Positions 26,854 through 35,646 of a stretch of 64,000 nucleotides of DNA are shown in pieces; positions within the stretch are counted from its first letter, which is position 1; every line of letters starts with the position of its first letter. The translations under genes and the position numbers were made by a program. The stretch is from Allobosea sp. (GTDB taxonomy: Bacteria > Pseudomonadota > Alphaproteobacteria > Rhizobiales > Beijerinckiaceae), in assembly GCF_017308015.1 (NCBI RefSeq), contig NZ_JAFKFW010000005.1, positions 124,001-188,000 of the forward strand, in the 5' to 3' direction. The notes beneath the pieces were generated by a model that made no database searches, was not told where the DNA came from, and saw only the letters and a program-made list of their open reading frames with translations.

Positions 26854-28010
26854 GCGGCATTCTTTCGGGCAAGCCCGGCGAGATCGGGGTCAAAGCGTTC
26901 GAAGCCAAGCCAGGGGCTGAGCGAGCGCAAGGCCCATTGCAGTGGCGTGAGGCGATGGCGGACATGCAGGGTCGAGGGTACGAGCCGGCTGCCGAAACGC
27001 AGCTTGGCGGCATAGGCGGTCTGGCCACTCTGGAGCTGCCCGATTCGGCGCTCCAGGCAGAAGCGGACATTCGCCATCCAGCTCACCGCATAGAGATTGT
27101 GCTGCCGCGCCAACGGATAACGCATGCCGAGGAACTTATCGATGACACGGTCGGCCTCGACGAGCAGCAGATTGAAGGCGGCGAGCTCGGTCCCCACCCA
27201 GTAGAGCGCGAACACCGCCCGCTCGCCGAGCGCCCGCGAGATTGCGGCGAAATAGCCCGGCGGCAGCAGTTCGAGGTCGCCATAGTCGAGCCCGCTCTGC
27301 GTGCGCGTCTCCTCATAGAGACCGGCAATCTCCTGCTCCAGCCCGGAGATGTCGCTGCGAAACTCGACTCGGACCTGCCCCGCCCTGGCGAGCTTTCGCC
27401 GGATGTCCTTGCGGGTTGCCGCCGAGAGCGAGGCGAGATAGGCGGCTTCATCGGCGAAGGGTAGGTCCAGAATCGCGATCGGCAGGCTGCCAAGCCGCGC
27501 GAAGCCGGCGCCGTTCAGCGCTGCGCCGAAACCGCTTTCCTCCACCGGTGCGAGATCCTTCCAGACGACGAGATGGACACCCTCTGCCACGGCCTGCCGA
27601 TCGATCGTCGCCGCAAGCGCTTCGAACGCCGCGCGGCGGCCGGCCGCGTCCAGCCGGGGTGCAAAGCCGAGATGGCAGCGCTCTGCGTAGGGCGAACCGA
27701 TGCAGAGCGCCTTCAACGTGACCAGGCCCGGCATGCGGCGAAACAGGGCATCTCCTATCGCACGCATGCGCCCCTGCAAGGGGGTGTCCAGTCGGTAGTT
27801 CAGCCGGAAGAAGGGCGCGACGGCCAGAACCCCGGCCGCATCGGCGACGCAAGCGGCCGCCATACGCAGGCCGACCCCGGTCTCCGCCGCCGCGGCCTCA
27901 CAGGCACGATAATAGGCATGGCATTCGACCTCGGCAGGCAGGCAGGCATCCCAGGCAGTCGAATCCACCTCCGCGATGCTCGTGACGAGCCGCCCTTCGA
28001 GCTTTGTCAT
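26850..28010 (-). CDS. FemAB/BioF2-like GNAT acyltransferase
   Basis: 386 residues with two GNAT-type halves as in FemAB/BioF2-like proteins. The C-terminal half holds SLSAATRKDIRRKLARAG, YEETRTQSGLDYGDLEL, FALYWVGTELAAFNLLLV and DKFLGMRYPLARQHNLYAV, typical of the acyl- or aminoacyl-transferring domain. Enzymes of this group transfer acyl or aminoacyl groups to amines, building N-acyl compounds or peptidoglycan bridges. Here the company of an acyl carrier protein, a ketosynthase and an aminotransferase argues for N-acylation of a small amine. Four-base overlaps on both sides. Confidence 0.8.
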   Translation of the reverse strand: MTKLEGRLVTSIAEVDSTAWDACLPAEVECHAYYRACEAAAAETGVGLRMAAACVADAAGVLAVAPFFRLNYRLDTPLQGRMRAIGDALFRRMPGLVTLKALCIGSPYAERCHLGFAPRLDAAGRRAAFEALAATIDRQAVAEGVHLVVWKDLAPVEESGFGAALNGAGFARLGSLPIAILDLPFADEAAYLASLSAATRKDIRRKLARAGQVRVEFRSDISGLEQEIAGLYEETRTQSGLDYGDLELLPPGYFAAISRALGERAVFALYWVGTELAAFNLLLVEADRVIDKFLGMRYPLARQHNLYAVSWMANVRFCLERRIGQLQSGQTAYAAKLRFGSRLVPSTLHVRHRLTPLQWALRSLSPWLGFERFDPDLAGLARKNAA

Positions 28011-28870
28011 TCGGCCGCCACGGCGCGCAGCGTCGCCGCCTCCGCGTCGGGCGCGCCAGCCTTGGCGAGCCGCGCCGCCAGCGCCAGCGAACGCTCGATG
28101 ACGATGTGGTGTTGCTGGTCGATGGTGACGAGGTGGTAGCTATCGTCGAGGATCAGGGCGTCGACGAGTCCCCCGAGCTTGCGCTGGAGATAGAAGGCAT
28201 TGGACAAGCTGGCGATGTCGTCCTCGCGCGGATGAACCAGCAAGGCCGGGCATTTCACGGTGGGCAGCTCTCGGCGCGTGACGGCGATGAGATCCCACAT
28301 GCGCTTCAATGAGCCCGAAGGCGTACCCAGCAGCCCGGCTTGTGAACTATCGCCGCCCATCATCGAGGCGACGACGATGGCGCGGGTACGCTCGTCCTTG
28401 ATCCCGTAGGGCGAGCGTTCCATGAAGCGATAGCGGCGGCCGAAGGGGGTGTTGATCAGCCATTTCAGCAGGAAGGCGTAACGCGGAATCGACCAGCCAT
28501 CATACCAGAGTGTCGGCGCATAAAGCGCGAGACCATCTACGGATTCGGGGCGTTTGGCAGCGATATGTATGGCCAACACCGCGCCTAGCGACAGGCCTCC
28601 GACGATCACGGAGTCGCAGATGGACTGCATCCGGTCGAGCTCGGCCTCGACGCTGGCAGCCCAATCCCGCCAGCCGGTCGCGAGCAGCTCGGCCTCGCCG
28701 GCGCAATGACCGGCCAATTGCGGGCAGTGAACGGTATGGCCGGCCCGATTCAATGCCCGGGCGACGAGCCGAAGCTCGACCGGCGTGCCACCGAGGCCAT
28801 GAATCAGGAGGAAGCCGGTGCTGCCGCCCGCATACCGAAGGCTGAAATCACGCGACATTGTTCGTCTCAT
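28007..28870 (-). CDS. Alpha/beta-fold hydrolase, carboxylesterase/lysophospholipase-like
   Basis: 287 residues. The oxyanion region is LLIHGLGGTPVELR, the nucleophile elbow is GGLSLGAVLA (Ser in GLSLG), the acid is probably the Asp of REDDIAS, and the base is the His of DSYHLVTID. This matches monoacylglycerol lipase/carboxylesterase-type hydrolases (EstD-like). Such enzymes cleave esters or thioesters and could act as an editing or releasing thioesterase for the cluster's acyl carrier protein; that is inference. A second ATG at 28858 with GAGAC upstream is an equally good start. Confidence 0.85.
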   Translation of the reverse strand: MRRTMSRDFSLRYAGGSTGFLLIHGLGGTPVELRLVARALNRAGHTVHCPQLAGHCAGEAELLATGWRDWAASVEAELDRMQSICDSVIVGGLSLGAVLAIHIAAKRPESVDGLALYAPTLWYDGWSIPRYAFLLKWLINTPFGRRYRFMERSPYGIKDERTRAIVVASMMGGDSSQAGLLGTPSGSLKRMWDLIAVTRRELPTVKCPALLVHPREDDIASLSNAFYLQRKLGGLVDALILDDSYHLVTIDQQHHIVIERSLALAARLAKAGAPDAEAATLRAVAAE

Positions 28871-28873
28871 TCA

Positions 28874-29236
28874 TCAGGTTGTGCGAGCGACGATCATCAC
28901 GCCGCAAGTGATGAGGAAGGCGCCGAGCCACTGGCGATGACCGACGCGTTCGTTGAGCAACAGGGCGCTGGCGAAAGCGATCGCCAGGAAGTTGAGGCTG
29001 GCGATCGGAAAGGCGACGGAAAGCGGCACCTCGGAGAGGATGCGTAGCCAGATGAAGATCTCGGCGACGTAGATCAGGATTCCGGCCGTGACCCAGCTCG
29101 AACGCGCCAGCGACCCGGCAAGTTCGCGGATACTCCCGCCCTCGGGAAGCTGGTCGGCGCCGCGCTTCAGACAAAGCTGGCCACCGACATCGCAGGCGAT
29201 GGACAGTGCGAACCAGAGGACGAGGGCGAGCGTCAC
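28874..29236 (-). CDS. Small EamA/SMR-like (DMT superfamily) transporter subunit B
   Basis: 120 residues, four membrane helices (LALVLWFALSIACDVGGQLC, VTAGILIYVAEIFIWLRIL, PIASLNFLAIAFASALLL, QWLGAFLITCGVMIVA). The helix-1 CDVGGQLCLKRGAD and the SVAFPIASLNF motif parallel subunit A (DTGTQLAFKWGAD, SRAFPMTGLVY), so the two genes are paralogues within one operon. Paired small multidrug-resistance-type subunits usually export amines or cationic compounds. Overlaps the arginase-like gene by four bases. Confidence 0.83.
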   Translation of the reverse strand: MTLALVLWFALSIACDVGGQLCLKRGADQLPEGGSIRELAGSLARSSWVTAGILIYVAEIFIWLRILSEVPLSVAFPIASLNFLAIAFASALLLNERVGHRQWLGAFLITCGVMIVARTT

Positions 29237-30147
29237 GGCAGAACCCGTTGAAAGCAGTCGATGAGGCGCGAATTGACACGAGCGTTGACCGCGAGCTCGT
29301 GAAGCGCAGGCCTGCGGCGTGGCGGGTGATCGAAGAAGGCGAGCGTCGCCCTGAACGGATCGGAGAACTGGGGATTTGACCAGTCGCCGCAGACATCGAC
29401 GCCGATGATCCGCCGCTCGGCGGCAAGTCTTTTCACCGCGGCAAGAAGATGGCCCAGAGGCAACTCGCCCTGGTCCCAGTTCGTGCAGGCATCGGTGTGG
29501 CCCAGGACGTCTTTGTCTATTGTGAGCCAGATGGCTGAGTTCGGAAGCTCTGCGACGAGATCGTCCAGAAAATCCGCCCAGTCTTCGTCTGCGAGGTTAC
29601 GCCACCGGAGAAAGGAGCCTTCCTGCGTGAAGCTGGCAGCCTTGCCGTAGCGTCCCCACACGCGGGAGGGAGCGTGGCGCCAGGGATAGAGCACGATGCG
29701 CCCATCGACGACGGCTTTGAGATTGGCGAACTGCCATTCGGGGCGCACGAGATCGTTGCTGCACGGCCCGATGGTGACGACCTTGCGGACATGCGGCAGC
29801 TCCAGCGCCCGGTTGACCCAGGCGCCGCAATTGACCGTTGCCGGAAAGCGCACCCAGTCGGGGTGGTTGTCGAAATGGACGATGGTCAGGGGCTCGTCGA
29901 CCGCCGCGACGAGGGCTGTCGTCAGGTGATGGAAATCCCCCGAACCGTAGAAGGTGACCGGCGTGCCCTCGCCGCCTGCCGCGTCTCGCAACCGCGAGGC
30001 GAGATCCTGCAAGGCCGACCGGCTCGCGACGATGCGCAGACGAGCGGCCAGGTCGGCAGCATCGATGCGGGTCGCAATCCCCGCATCGATCCGCTCCCTG
30101 AGCGGCGCCTGCGCCGTCAGGCTGCCGTCGAAATCGATCACCTGCAT
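29233..30147 (-). CDS. Arginase/ureohydrolase-fold metalloenzyme
   Basis: 304 residues from the ATG at 30147 (MQVIDFDGSL). The metal-binding set of the ureohydrolase family is recognisable: His73 in YGSGDFHH, the DxHxD box at Asp93-His95-Asp97 (IVHFDNHPDW), and Asp211/Asp213 in LTIDKDVL. Family members hydrolyse guanidino groups (arginine, agmatine, guanidinobutyrate) or related amide bonds. The sequence is divergent from classical arginase and the substrate is unknown. It follows the aminotransferase by 20 bases. The longer frame to 30351 is antisense-like and was rejected. Confidence 0.82.
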   Translation of the reverse strand: MQVIDFDGSLTAQAPLRERIDAGIATRIDAADLAARLRIVASRSALQDLASRLRDAAGGEGTPVTFYGSGDFHHLTTALVAAVDEPLTIVHFDNHPDWVRFPATVNCGAWVNRALELPHVRKVVTIGPCSNDLVRPEWQFANLKAVVDGRIVLYPWRHAPSRVWGRYGKAASFTQEGSFLRWRNLADEDWADFLDDLVAELPNSAIWLTIDKDVLGHTDACTNWDQGELPLGHLLAAVKRLAAERRIIGVDVCGDWSNPQFSDPFRATLAFFDHPPRRRPALHELAVNARVNSRLIDCFQRVLP

Positions 30148-30167
30148 GCGCAACGTCGTGGACCTGC

Positions 30168-31610
30168 TCAGGCGGCCGAGACGCGGGCGAAGAGCTGGTC
30201 GAGCAGCGCGATCGCCAGGTCGATCTCGGCGTAGCTCATGGTCAGGGCGGGCGCGAGGGTGATGACGTTCTTGTAGTAGCCGCCGATATCGAGCACGAGC
30301 CCGTAACGCTTGCCGGCGATTTCGAGATCGGCCTTCATGCCTTCGTCGCACATCAGGTCGACGAGTCGCTTCGACGGCGTGTAGCTGTCATGCGGCTCGC
30401 AGATTTCGATGCGGAGTGCCATGCCGAGGCCATCGACCTCGCCGACGATCTTGTGGCGGCGCTTGAGTTCCTGGAGGCCGGCAAGGAAATGCTTGCCCTT
30501 GGCCATGACCATGGTCTCGTAGTCTTCCTCCTCCATCATCTTCATCGCTTCCAGCGCGACGGCGGTGCCGAGCGGGTTGGCGTTGAAGGTCGAGTGGGTG
30601 GAGCCCGGCGGGAAGACCGTCGGGTTGATCAGCTCTTCCTTGGCCCAGATGCCGGAAAGCGGGTTCAGGCCGTTGGTCACCGCCTTGCCGAAGACGATCA
30701 CGTCCGGCTGCACGCCGAAATGCTCGATCGACCAGAGCTTGCCCGTCCGGTAGAAGCCCATCTGGATCTCGTCGACGACCAGCAGGATGCCGTGGTCGTC
30801 GAGGACTTTCTTCAGACCGGTGAAGAAATTCGGCGGCGGGATGACGTAGCCGCCCGTGCCCTGCAAGGGCTCGACATAGAAGGCGGCGTATTCGGCCTCG
30901 CCGACCTTGGGATCCCAGACACCGTTATATTCGCTCTCGAAGAGCCGGGCGAATTGCTGCACGCAATGCTCGCCGTACTCTTCCTTGCTCATGCCCTTGG
31001 GGCCGCGGAAGTGGTAGGGGAACGGGATGAAATGGGCGCGCTCGCCGAAATGGCCGAAGCGGCGGCGATAGCGATAGGAAGAGGTGATGGCGGAGGCGCC
31101 GAGCGTGCGCCCGTGATAGCCGCCCTCGAAGGCGAACATCAGGCTCTTGCCGCCCTTGGCGTTGCGCACGAGCTTCAGCGAATCCTCGACCGCCTGTGCG
31201 CCGCCGACATTGAAGTGAACGCGGCCCTTGGCGCCGAACTTGCGCTGCGCATCCTTGGCGATCATCGCCGCGAGCTCGATCTTCTCGCGATGGAGATACT
31301 GGCTGGCGACCTGCGGCAGCGTATCGATCTGGCGCTTCAGGGCGTTGTTGAGGCGCGGGTTGGCGTAGCCGAAATTGACCGCCGAGTACCACATCTGCAG
31401 ATCGAGGAAGCGGTTGCCGGCCGCGTCGAGCATGAAAGAGCCCTCACAGCCCGAGAAGATCTTCGGGAACTGCGTGTAGTGGACAGTGTCGCCATGCGAA
31501 CAATACTCGGCCTCCAGCGCGAGCAGGCGCGCCTCTTCGGCCGCAAGGCCGGCAAGGTTCACCGAGGCAGCAGCCGCCAAGCGGTCCTGCTTAAGAACGC
31601 CGTCATCCAT
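30168..31610 (-). CDS. Class III PLP-dependent aminotransferase
   Basis: 480 residues. Fold-type I class III features are the substrate/cofactor loop FNVGGAQAVEDSLK, GGYHGRTLGASAITS, the cofactor-binding Asp in LLVVDEIQMGFYRTGK, and the catalytic Lys309 in IVFGKAVTNGLNPLSG. The family includes omega-transaminases acting on ornithine, diaminobutyrate, putrescine or beta-amino acids. The specific amine cannot be read from sequence. Its start overlaps the HAD gene by eight bases. In this operon it may make or use an omega-amino intermediate. Confidence 0.9.
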   Translation of the reverse strand: MDDGVLKQDRLAAAASVNLAGLAAEEARLLALEAEYCSHGDTVHYTQFPKIFSGCEGSFMLDAAGNRFLDLQMWYSAVNFGYANPRLNNALKRQIDTLPQVASQYLHREKIELAAMIAKDAQRKFGAKGRVHFNVGGAQAVEDSLKLVRNAKGGKSLMFAFEGGYHGRTLGASAITSSYRYRRRFGHFGERAHFIPFPYHFRGPKGMSKEEYGEHCVQQFARLFESEYNGVWDPKVGEAEYAAFYVEPLQGTGGYVIPPPNFFTGLKKVLDDHGILLVVDEIQMGFYRTGKLWSIEHFGVQPDVIVFGKAVTNGLNPLSGIWAKEELINPTVFPPGSTHSTFNANPLGTAVALEAMKMMEEEDYETMVMAKGKHFLAGLQELKRRHKIVGEVDGLGMALRIEICEPHDSYTPSKRLVDLMCDEGMKADLEIAGKRYGLVLDIGGYYKNVITLAPALTMSYAEIDLAIALLDQLFARVSAA

Positions 31611-32295
31611 CGATCTTGTCCTTGAGGTGGTGGCTCGTAGCGGCCGGGACGACGCCCGTCAGCATCTCCTCCAGGAGACGCGCCGCATCGGCGAGCTGGG
31701 AAAAGGCGTGATGATCCACACCCGCCTGGACGCAATGCGCGACCAGGCCGTTCTTGGCGAAGACGAGATCGGCCCGCTCCGCGATGCAGAAATCCGAGCG
31801 GCCATCACCGACCAGGATGGTCGCGGGCCGGCCGAGGCTGCGCGCCACGCCGCATTTGCAGGTGCCGCTGGCGCAACTGCCGTCACGGGCCGCATGCGGC
31901 GAGGTCAGGCGCCAGCGATCCCCGCCGATTGGCTCGATATGGTTGGCGATGACCGGAAGCTCGGTCAGGCCGGCCCGACGGAGCAGGGTCCGGATCGTAC
32001 GATCGAGACCGTCGGAGACCACCGTGACCGGGACACCATGGCGCATGCAGGTGCGGACAAAGGCGACGAAGCCCCAGTCGATCTCGAAACTCTCGACGAA
32101 CGTGTCGAGCACGTCGGGCGAAACATGCAGCAGCGCGATCTGGCGCTCCATGCATTCGCGCGAACCGATCCGGCCCGCGACCCAATCCGCCTCCAGCGCT
32201 TCCCAACCCGGCTCAGCAAAACGCTCGAGGATCCGATCGGTCGTGTCTTCCAGAGAGATGGTGCCGTCAAAATCGACGATGGCCTGCCACTGCAT
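31603..32295 (-). CDS. HAD-IB family phosphatase, MtnX/SerB-like
   Basis: 230 residues from the ATG at 32295. The nucleophile motif is IVDFDGTIS (Asp8, general acid Asp10), motif II is VTVVSDGLD, and motif III/IV is LVGDGRSDFCIAERAD. The helical cap lies between motifs I and II, as in MtnX, ThrH and SerB. A cysteine-rich insert (CASGTCKCG, residues near 160) is unusual and might bind metal. It is the first gene of the operon. A TTG 12 codons upstream lacks a ribosome-binding site. Confidence 0.85.
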   Translation of the reverse strand: MQWQAIVDFDGTISLEDTTDRILERFAEPGWEALEADWVAGRIGSRECMERQIALLHVSPDVLDTFVESFEIDWGFVAFVRTCMRHGVPVTVVSDGLDRTIRTLLRRAGLTELPVIANHIEPIGGDRWRLTSPHAARDGSCASGTCKCGVARSLGRPATILVGDGRSDFCIAERADLVFAKNGLVAHCVQAGVDHHAFSQLADAARLLEEMLTGVVPAATSHHLKDKIDG

Positions 32296-32415
32296 CGAAC
32301 CTGGACCCCTGTCATCCGCAAGCTTCCGCAAGTGTCGTGCCAGCTCATATGCAGCTGATATTTATATCTATTTTTGTTTTTCGTCGCCGTTTTCCAAACG
32401 CACGAACTGGAGCTT

Positions 32416-32652
32416 GCTCCAAATTTTGATGCTTCCGACCCCCAACTCGGCTCCGGGCGGTACCTCCTTCCAGACCCTTTTTAAGTTGCGGACAGGCTTG
32501 GAGGCGGGGCTTCATCGGCGTCCTTTCCGTAAGGGGGAAGGGATACGCCCGATTCTCGGATCAGGGCCCGGCCGGTCGGGGCGTACGATCTCGGGCGTGG
32601 CCTGGCCGGTGGACCTCGGCGAGGTCGAGCTACAAATTTGGATGCTTCTGAC
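32416..32652. repeat. Imperfect 24-base direct repeat in the divergent promoter region
   Basis: Copy 1 is at 32416-32439 and copy 2 at 32629-32652; they match in 21 of 24 positions around a shared core of CAAATTT and GATGCTTC. The copies are 213 bases apart within the 636-base region between the HAD gene and the acyl carrier protein gene. No gene is convincing in this region. The copies may be regulator sites or the trace of an old insertion. Confidence 0.6.
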
Positions 32653-32931
32653 ATGAAATGTCGCCTCCTCGGCAGGTCGGAGGCTCCGCCGTAGAGGTGA
32701 AGATTTCCGCCGTTTTCGGCCCACCCGGGCGAAAACGGCAGAGGTGCGCCCGGCAGCTGCGCCTCCTGCGTCGATGTTCTCGAGAGCGGCAGATTGGCAC
32801 GGAATCTGCTCGGGCCCTGCGATCAATCACGCGGCAAGGTTCCTGCTGGCCCCGGGCCTCGACAGGTGATGCAGCGTCTTGCCGGATCGATCGGAAATAT
32901 CGGGGCACGCGAAAAGGGCGTGGATACGGGA

Positions 32932-33189
32932 ATGGATATTGTTCAATCGGTCAGAGAGATCGTAGCGCAACAACTCAGTCGCGACGTGTCTGAAATCGGA
33001 GACGAAACTAATCTCGAGGAATCCGGATACGATTCTCTCGACGTCTTGGAGACAATTTTCGCAATCGAAGAGAAGTTCAATATCCGGGTTCCCGTCGATG
33101 CGAACGACCCGGCTGTCAAAAGCCTGAAGACGGTCGGAGATATCATCGGGTTGGTCGAGCAAGCCCTCCTCAAGCGCATGCCGGCATGA
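32932..33189 (+). CDS. Acyl carrier protein
   Basis: 85 residues from the ATG at 32932. The phosphopantetheine attachment serine is Ser35 in ESGYDSLDVLE, followed by the helix IFAIEEKFNIRVPV. The size and acidic helix pattern fit a discrete type II acyl carrier protein. Its stop overlaps the ketosynthase start (ATGA), so the two proteins are made together. It is not the housekeeping acpP context (no fabD/fabG/fabF), which points to a specialised pathway. A GTG 11 bases upstream is an alternative start. Confidence 0.9.
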   Translation: MDIVQSVREIVAQQLSRDVSEIGDETNLEESGYDSLDVLETIFAIEEKFNIRVPVDANDPAVKSLKTVGDIIGLVEQALLKRMPA

Positions 33190-34415
33190 GACGGGTCGCC
33201 ATCACCGGGCTTGGCGCGGTTTCGCCGGCTGGATTGACCGCCGCAGCGACGTGGCAACGTGTCCTCGCCGGCCAGACGGCCATCGGGCCGCTGCGGCTCC
33301 CGCGGATGGAGGATGTCACATGTCCGGTTGCGGCGCAGGCTCACGCTTTCGATCCCGATGCGCATTTCAGCGCGAAGCGTCAAACCTCCCTCGACCGCGT
33401 CTCGCAATTCGCGATCGTCGCGGCAAGGGAAGCGGTCGCCGATGCGGGCTTCCTGCCCAAAGACCCCGACCTGGCGAAGGCGGATGTCGTGATCGGCATC
33501 GGTGTCGGCGGCATGAACACGCTGGATGACAGCTTCCACCGGATCTATGGCGAGCGCGGGCGTGGGGTTCATCCGCTTACCATCCCGAAACTGATGACCA
33601 ATGCTCCGGCAAGCCAGATCTCGATGGATCTCGGCCTGCACGGCAACACCTTCGCGGTGGCAAGCGCCTGTGCTTCAGGATCCCATGCGATCGGGCTGGC
33701 CTTTCGTGCCATTGCCCACGGCGATTGCGATATTGCGCTGGCGGGTGGTTCGGAAGCTTGCATCACGAACGGCACGCTGGTCGGCTGGAGCGCCCTGCGG
33801 ATCCTGTCACGGGATACCTGTCGCCCCTTCGCCCGCAACCGGAACGGCCTGGTGCTCGGCGAGGGCAGCGCCATCCTCGTCCTTGAGGAATGGGAACGAG
33901 CAGTCGCCCGCAATGCCCGCATCTATGCCGAGCTCGTGGGGTTCGGTGCGAATGCCGATGCCGGCGACCTGACTTCTCCCGATCAGGCGGGCGCCGAAGC
34001 GGCCATGCGGCGCGCCATGGCGAGCGCGAGCCTCACCCCCAGCGCGATCGACTACGTCAATGCACATGGCACCGGAACGTTGATGAACGATATCGTCGAG
34101 AGCAGGGCCATTCGCGCGGTCTTCGCGGCGGATCGCCTGCCGCTGGTATCCTCGATCAAGGGGGTCCTTGGCCATTGCCTGGGCGCTGCCGGCGCGCTCG
34201 AAGCGCTGGCGACCACGCTGGCGCTGTATCATCAGCTGGTCCCTCCCACGGCCAATTGCACGGAACCGGACGAGGAGTGCGGCCTCGATGTCGTAGCTGA
34301 TGGCGCGCGGACTGCGAGCTTGCGGCACGCGCTGTCGAATTCATTCGCCTTTGGCGGTCTCAACGCCGTGCTGGCCTTCAGCGCTTGGGACCCGGTTAAG
34401 AGCCATGGCGGGTAG
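33186..34415 (+). CDS. Beta-ketoacyl-ACP synthase, FabF/KAS II-like
   Basis: 409 residues. The thiolase-fold catalytic set is complete: Cys162 in VASACASGSHA, His in NAHGTGT, Lys in SSIKGVLGH and the second His in GHCLGAAGA. It should condense malonyl-ACP with an acyl primer on the coupled acyl carrier protein. Being divergent from an aminotransferase-acyltransferase operon, and lacking other fatty-acid genes, it is probably a specialised elongation or priming enzyme. No chain-length-factor partner is seen. Confidence 0.92.
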   Translation: MRRVAITGLGAVSPAGLTAAATWQRVLAGQTAIGPLRLPRMEDVTCPVAAQAHAFDPDAHFSAKRQTSLDRVSQFAIVAAREAVADAGFLPKDPDLAKADVVIGIGVGGMNTLDDSFHRIYGERGRGVHPLTIPKLMTNAPASQISMDLGLHGNTFAVASACASGSHAIGLAFRAIAHGDCDIALAGGSEACITNGTLVGWSALRILSRDTCRPFARNRNGLVLGEGSAILVLEEWERAVARNARIYAELVGFGANADAGDLTSPDQAGAEAAMRRAMASASLTPSAIDYVNAHGTGTLMNDIVESRAIRAVFAADRLPLVSSIKGVLGHCLGAAGALEALATTLALYHQLVPPTANCTEPDEECGLDVVADGARTASLRHALSNSFAFGGLNAVLAFSAWDPVKSHGG

Positions 34416-34943
34416 CTGCGGGAATCCTGCGATCCATCAAACATGACGCTCGAACTTGGCTCGGCGCCGTATTGCTGCTTGTCCATCACCCAACGTGGAT
34501 GTTTACCGTTGTACGATGCAGCGTCGGCCGAGGCGCTCAGTGTATAAGGGAATACACCCAAATAGTGATGGCTTCGTCATGCTTGCTCCATGGGCAATTT
34601 ACCTCTCAATCCGAGGCAAGGTCGCGGCCCAACGGCTGTGTATCGGCATATGGCGCTCTAATCGTATGACTGCGCTACTGTTCTGGAAGCGATTATTTCA
34701 GTAGCTCATGGATCTGTCTGGGAATCCCCTAAGCGGATCTTTGCCCTGTCCGAGCTGGGTTGTTTGCTGACATTGAACGGCGGCCTGGAAGCGGACATCC
34801 GGAGCAAGGCGATGCTTCGCTCCAAATCGACCCCGAGCGAGGCTATCGATATCGGAGCGCCGCTGAGACGGTTCGCGAACACTCAGCGATCTTTGCTGCT
34901 TGCTACCGAGCCCTTCGCGCTTTGAAATACGCATCGGCTACGA
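34416..34943. other. Intergenic stretch without a convincing gene
   Basis: 528 bases of lower GC than their surroundings between the ketosynthase stop and the end of the binding-protein-like gene. Short frames exist on both strands but none has a recognisable domain. The inverted repeat GTGTAT / ATACAC with a six-base loop near 34538-34555 is the only structure I noticed. It may be remnant DNA. Confidence 0.45.
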
Positions 34944-35624
34944 TTAAGAGATATCGTCGGATTTCGACATTTCCTCAGTTACAAATCCAGACGAAATCGC
35001 GCTCTCGATAAAGCTCTGTACGATCGGAAGAGTGCCGGCCTTGGCGATGGGAACCGCCATCGCTTGCCTGATCTCCATGAATGGTTCCTCGATCAGCCGC
35101 GCGCCGGGATTCCGTGCGACGAACACTTCAGCCGGCTGGCGGATTCCGGCCCCTGCCTCCAGGCCTTGCGAGAGAAAGTGAGGTAGGGCTTCGGCCGAGG
35201 TCGGCACGCGCACAAGCTCGGCATGCTTCAGGGTCCGCGTGAGGTGCAGATCGTAGGCAGCTCCGCGTCCGACAGAAATCCGTACGCCCGGCTGATCGAC
35301 ATCCTCGACGCGCGAAAGCGACGACGACGCGGCAACCACGAACTCCCCCTCGATCGTGAGATACGGTTCGGTGAAGGCAATCTCGGCGGTGCGCTTTGGA
35401 TCGATGGCGAGGAATGCCACATCCCAGATGTCGCCCGCCGCCGCGTCGACAACCTTGCCCGCGCCGTCGAACGGAACGAGATCAAGCGTCAGGCCTTGTT
35501 GATCAGCCAGAGCCCGTGCAAGCGCCACTGTGACCCCGGTCAGCGTTCCGTCCGGGTTTCGCTGCGCAAGAGCCGGATTGCCCAGATTGATGGCGGCTCG
35601 CAGCCTGCCGTTTTTAGTCAGCAT
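34944..35624 (-). CDS. Periplasmic-binding-fold protein without signal peptide
   Basis: 226 residues resembling the family 3 solute-binding domain: LRAAINLGNPALA, VTVALARALADQQG, IWDVAFLAIDPKRTAEI and FTEPYLTIEGEFVV. The usual secretion signal is absent, and the ATG is only 22 bases after the GntR stop, so no signal can be hidden upstream. The protein should stay in the cytoplasm. It could be a small-molecule sensor for the neighbouring GntR regulator or an enzyme on a binding-protein scaffold. It ends the AcnD-PrpF-GntR operon. Confidence 0.75.
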   Translation of the reverse strand: MLTKNGRLRAAINLGNPALAQRNPDGTLTGVTVALARALADQQGLTLDLVPFDGAGKVVDAAAGDIWDVAFLAIDPKRTAEIAFTEPYLTIEGEFVVAASSSLSRVEDVDQPGVRISVGRGAAYDLHLTRTLKHAELVRVPTSAEALPHFLSQGLEAGAGIRQPAEVFVARNPGARLIEEPFMEIRQAMAVPIAKAGTLPIVQSFIESAISSGFVTEEMSKSDDIS

Positions 35625-35646
35625 GTCCGTCTCCGCCCGTTCACCG

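Noticed and set aside
34740..34925. Possible plus-strand coding fragment ending near 34925
   Set aside because: Short, unrecognised, and without a start codon or ribosome-binding site.
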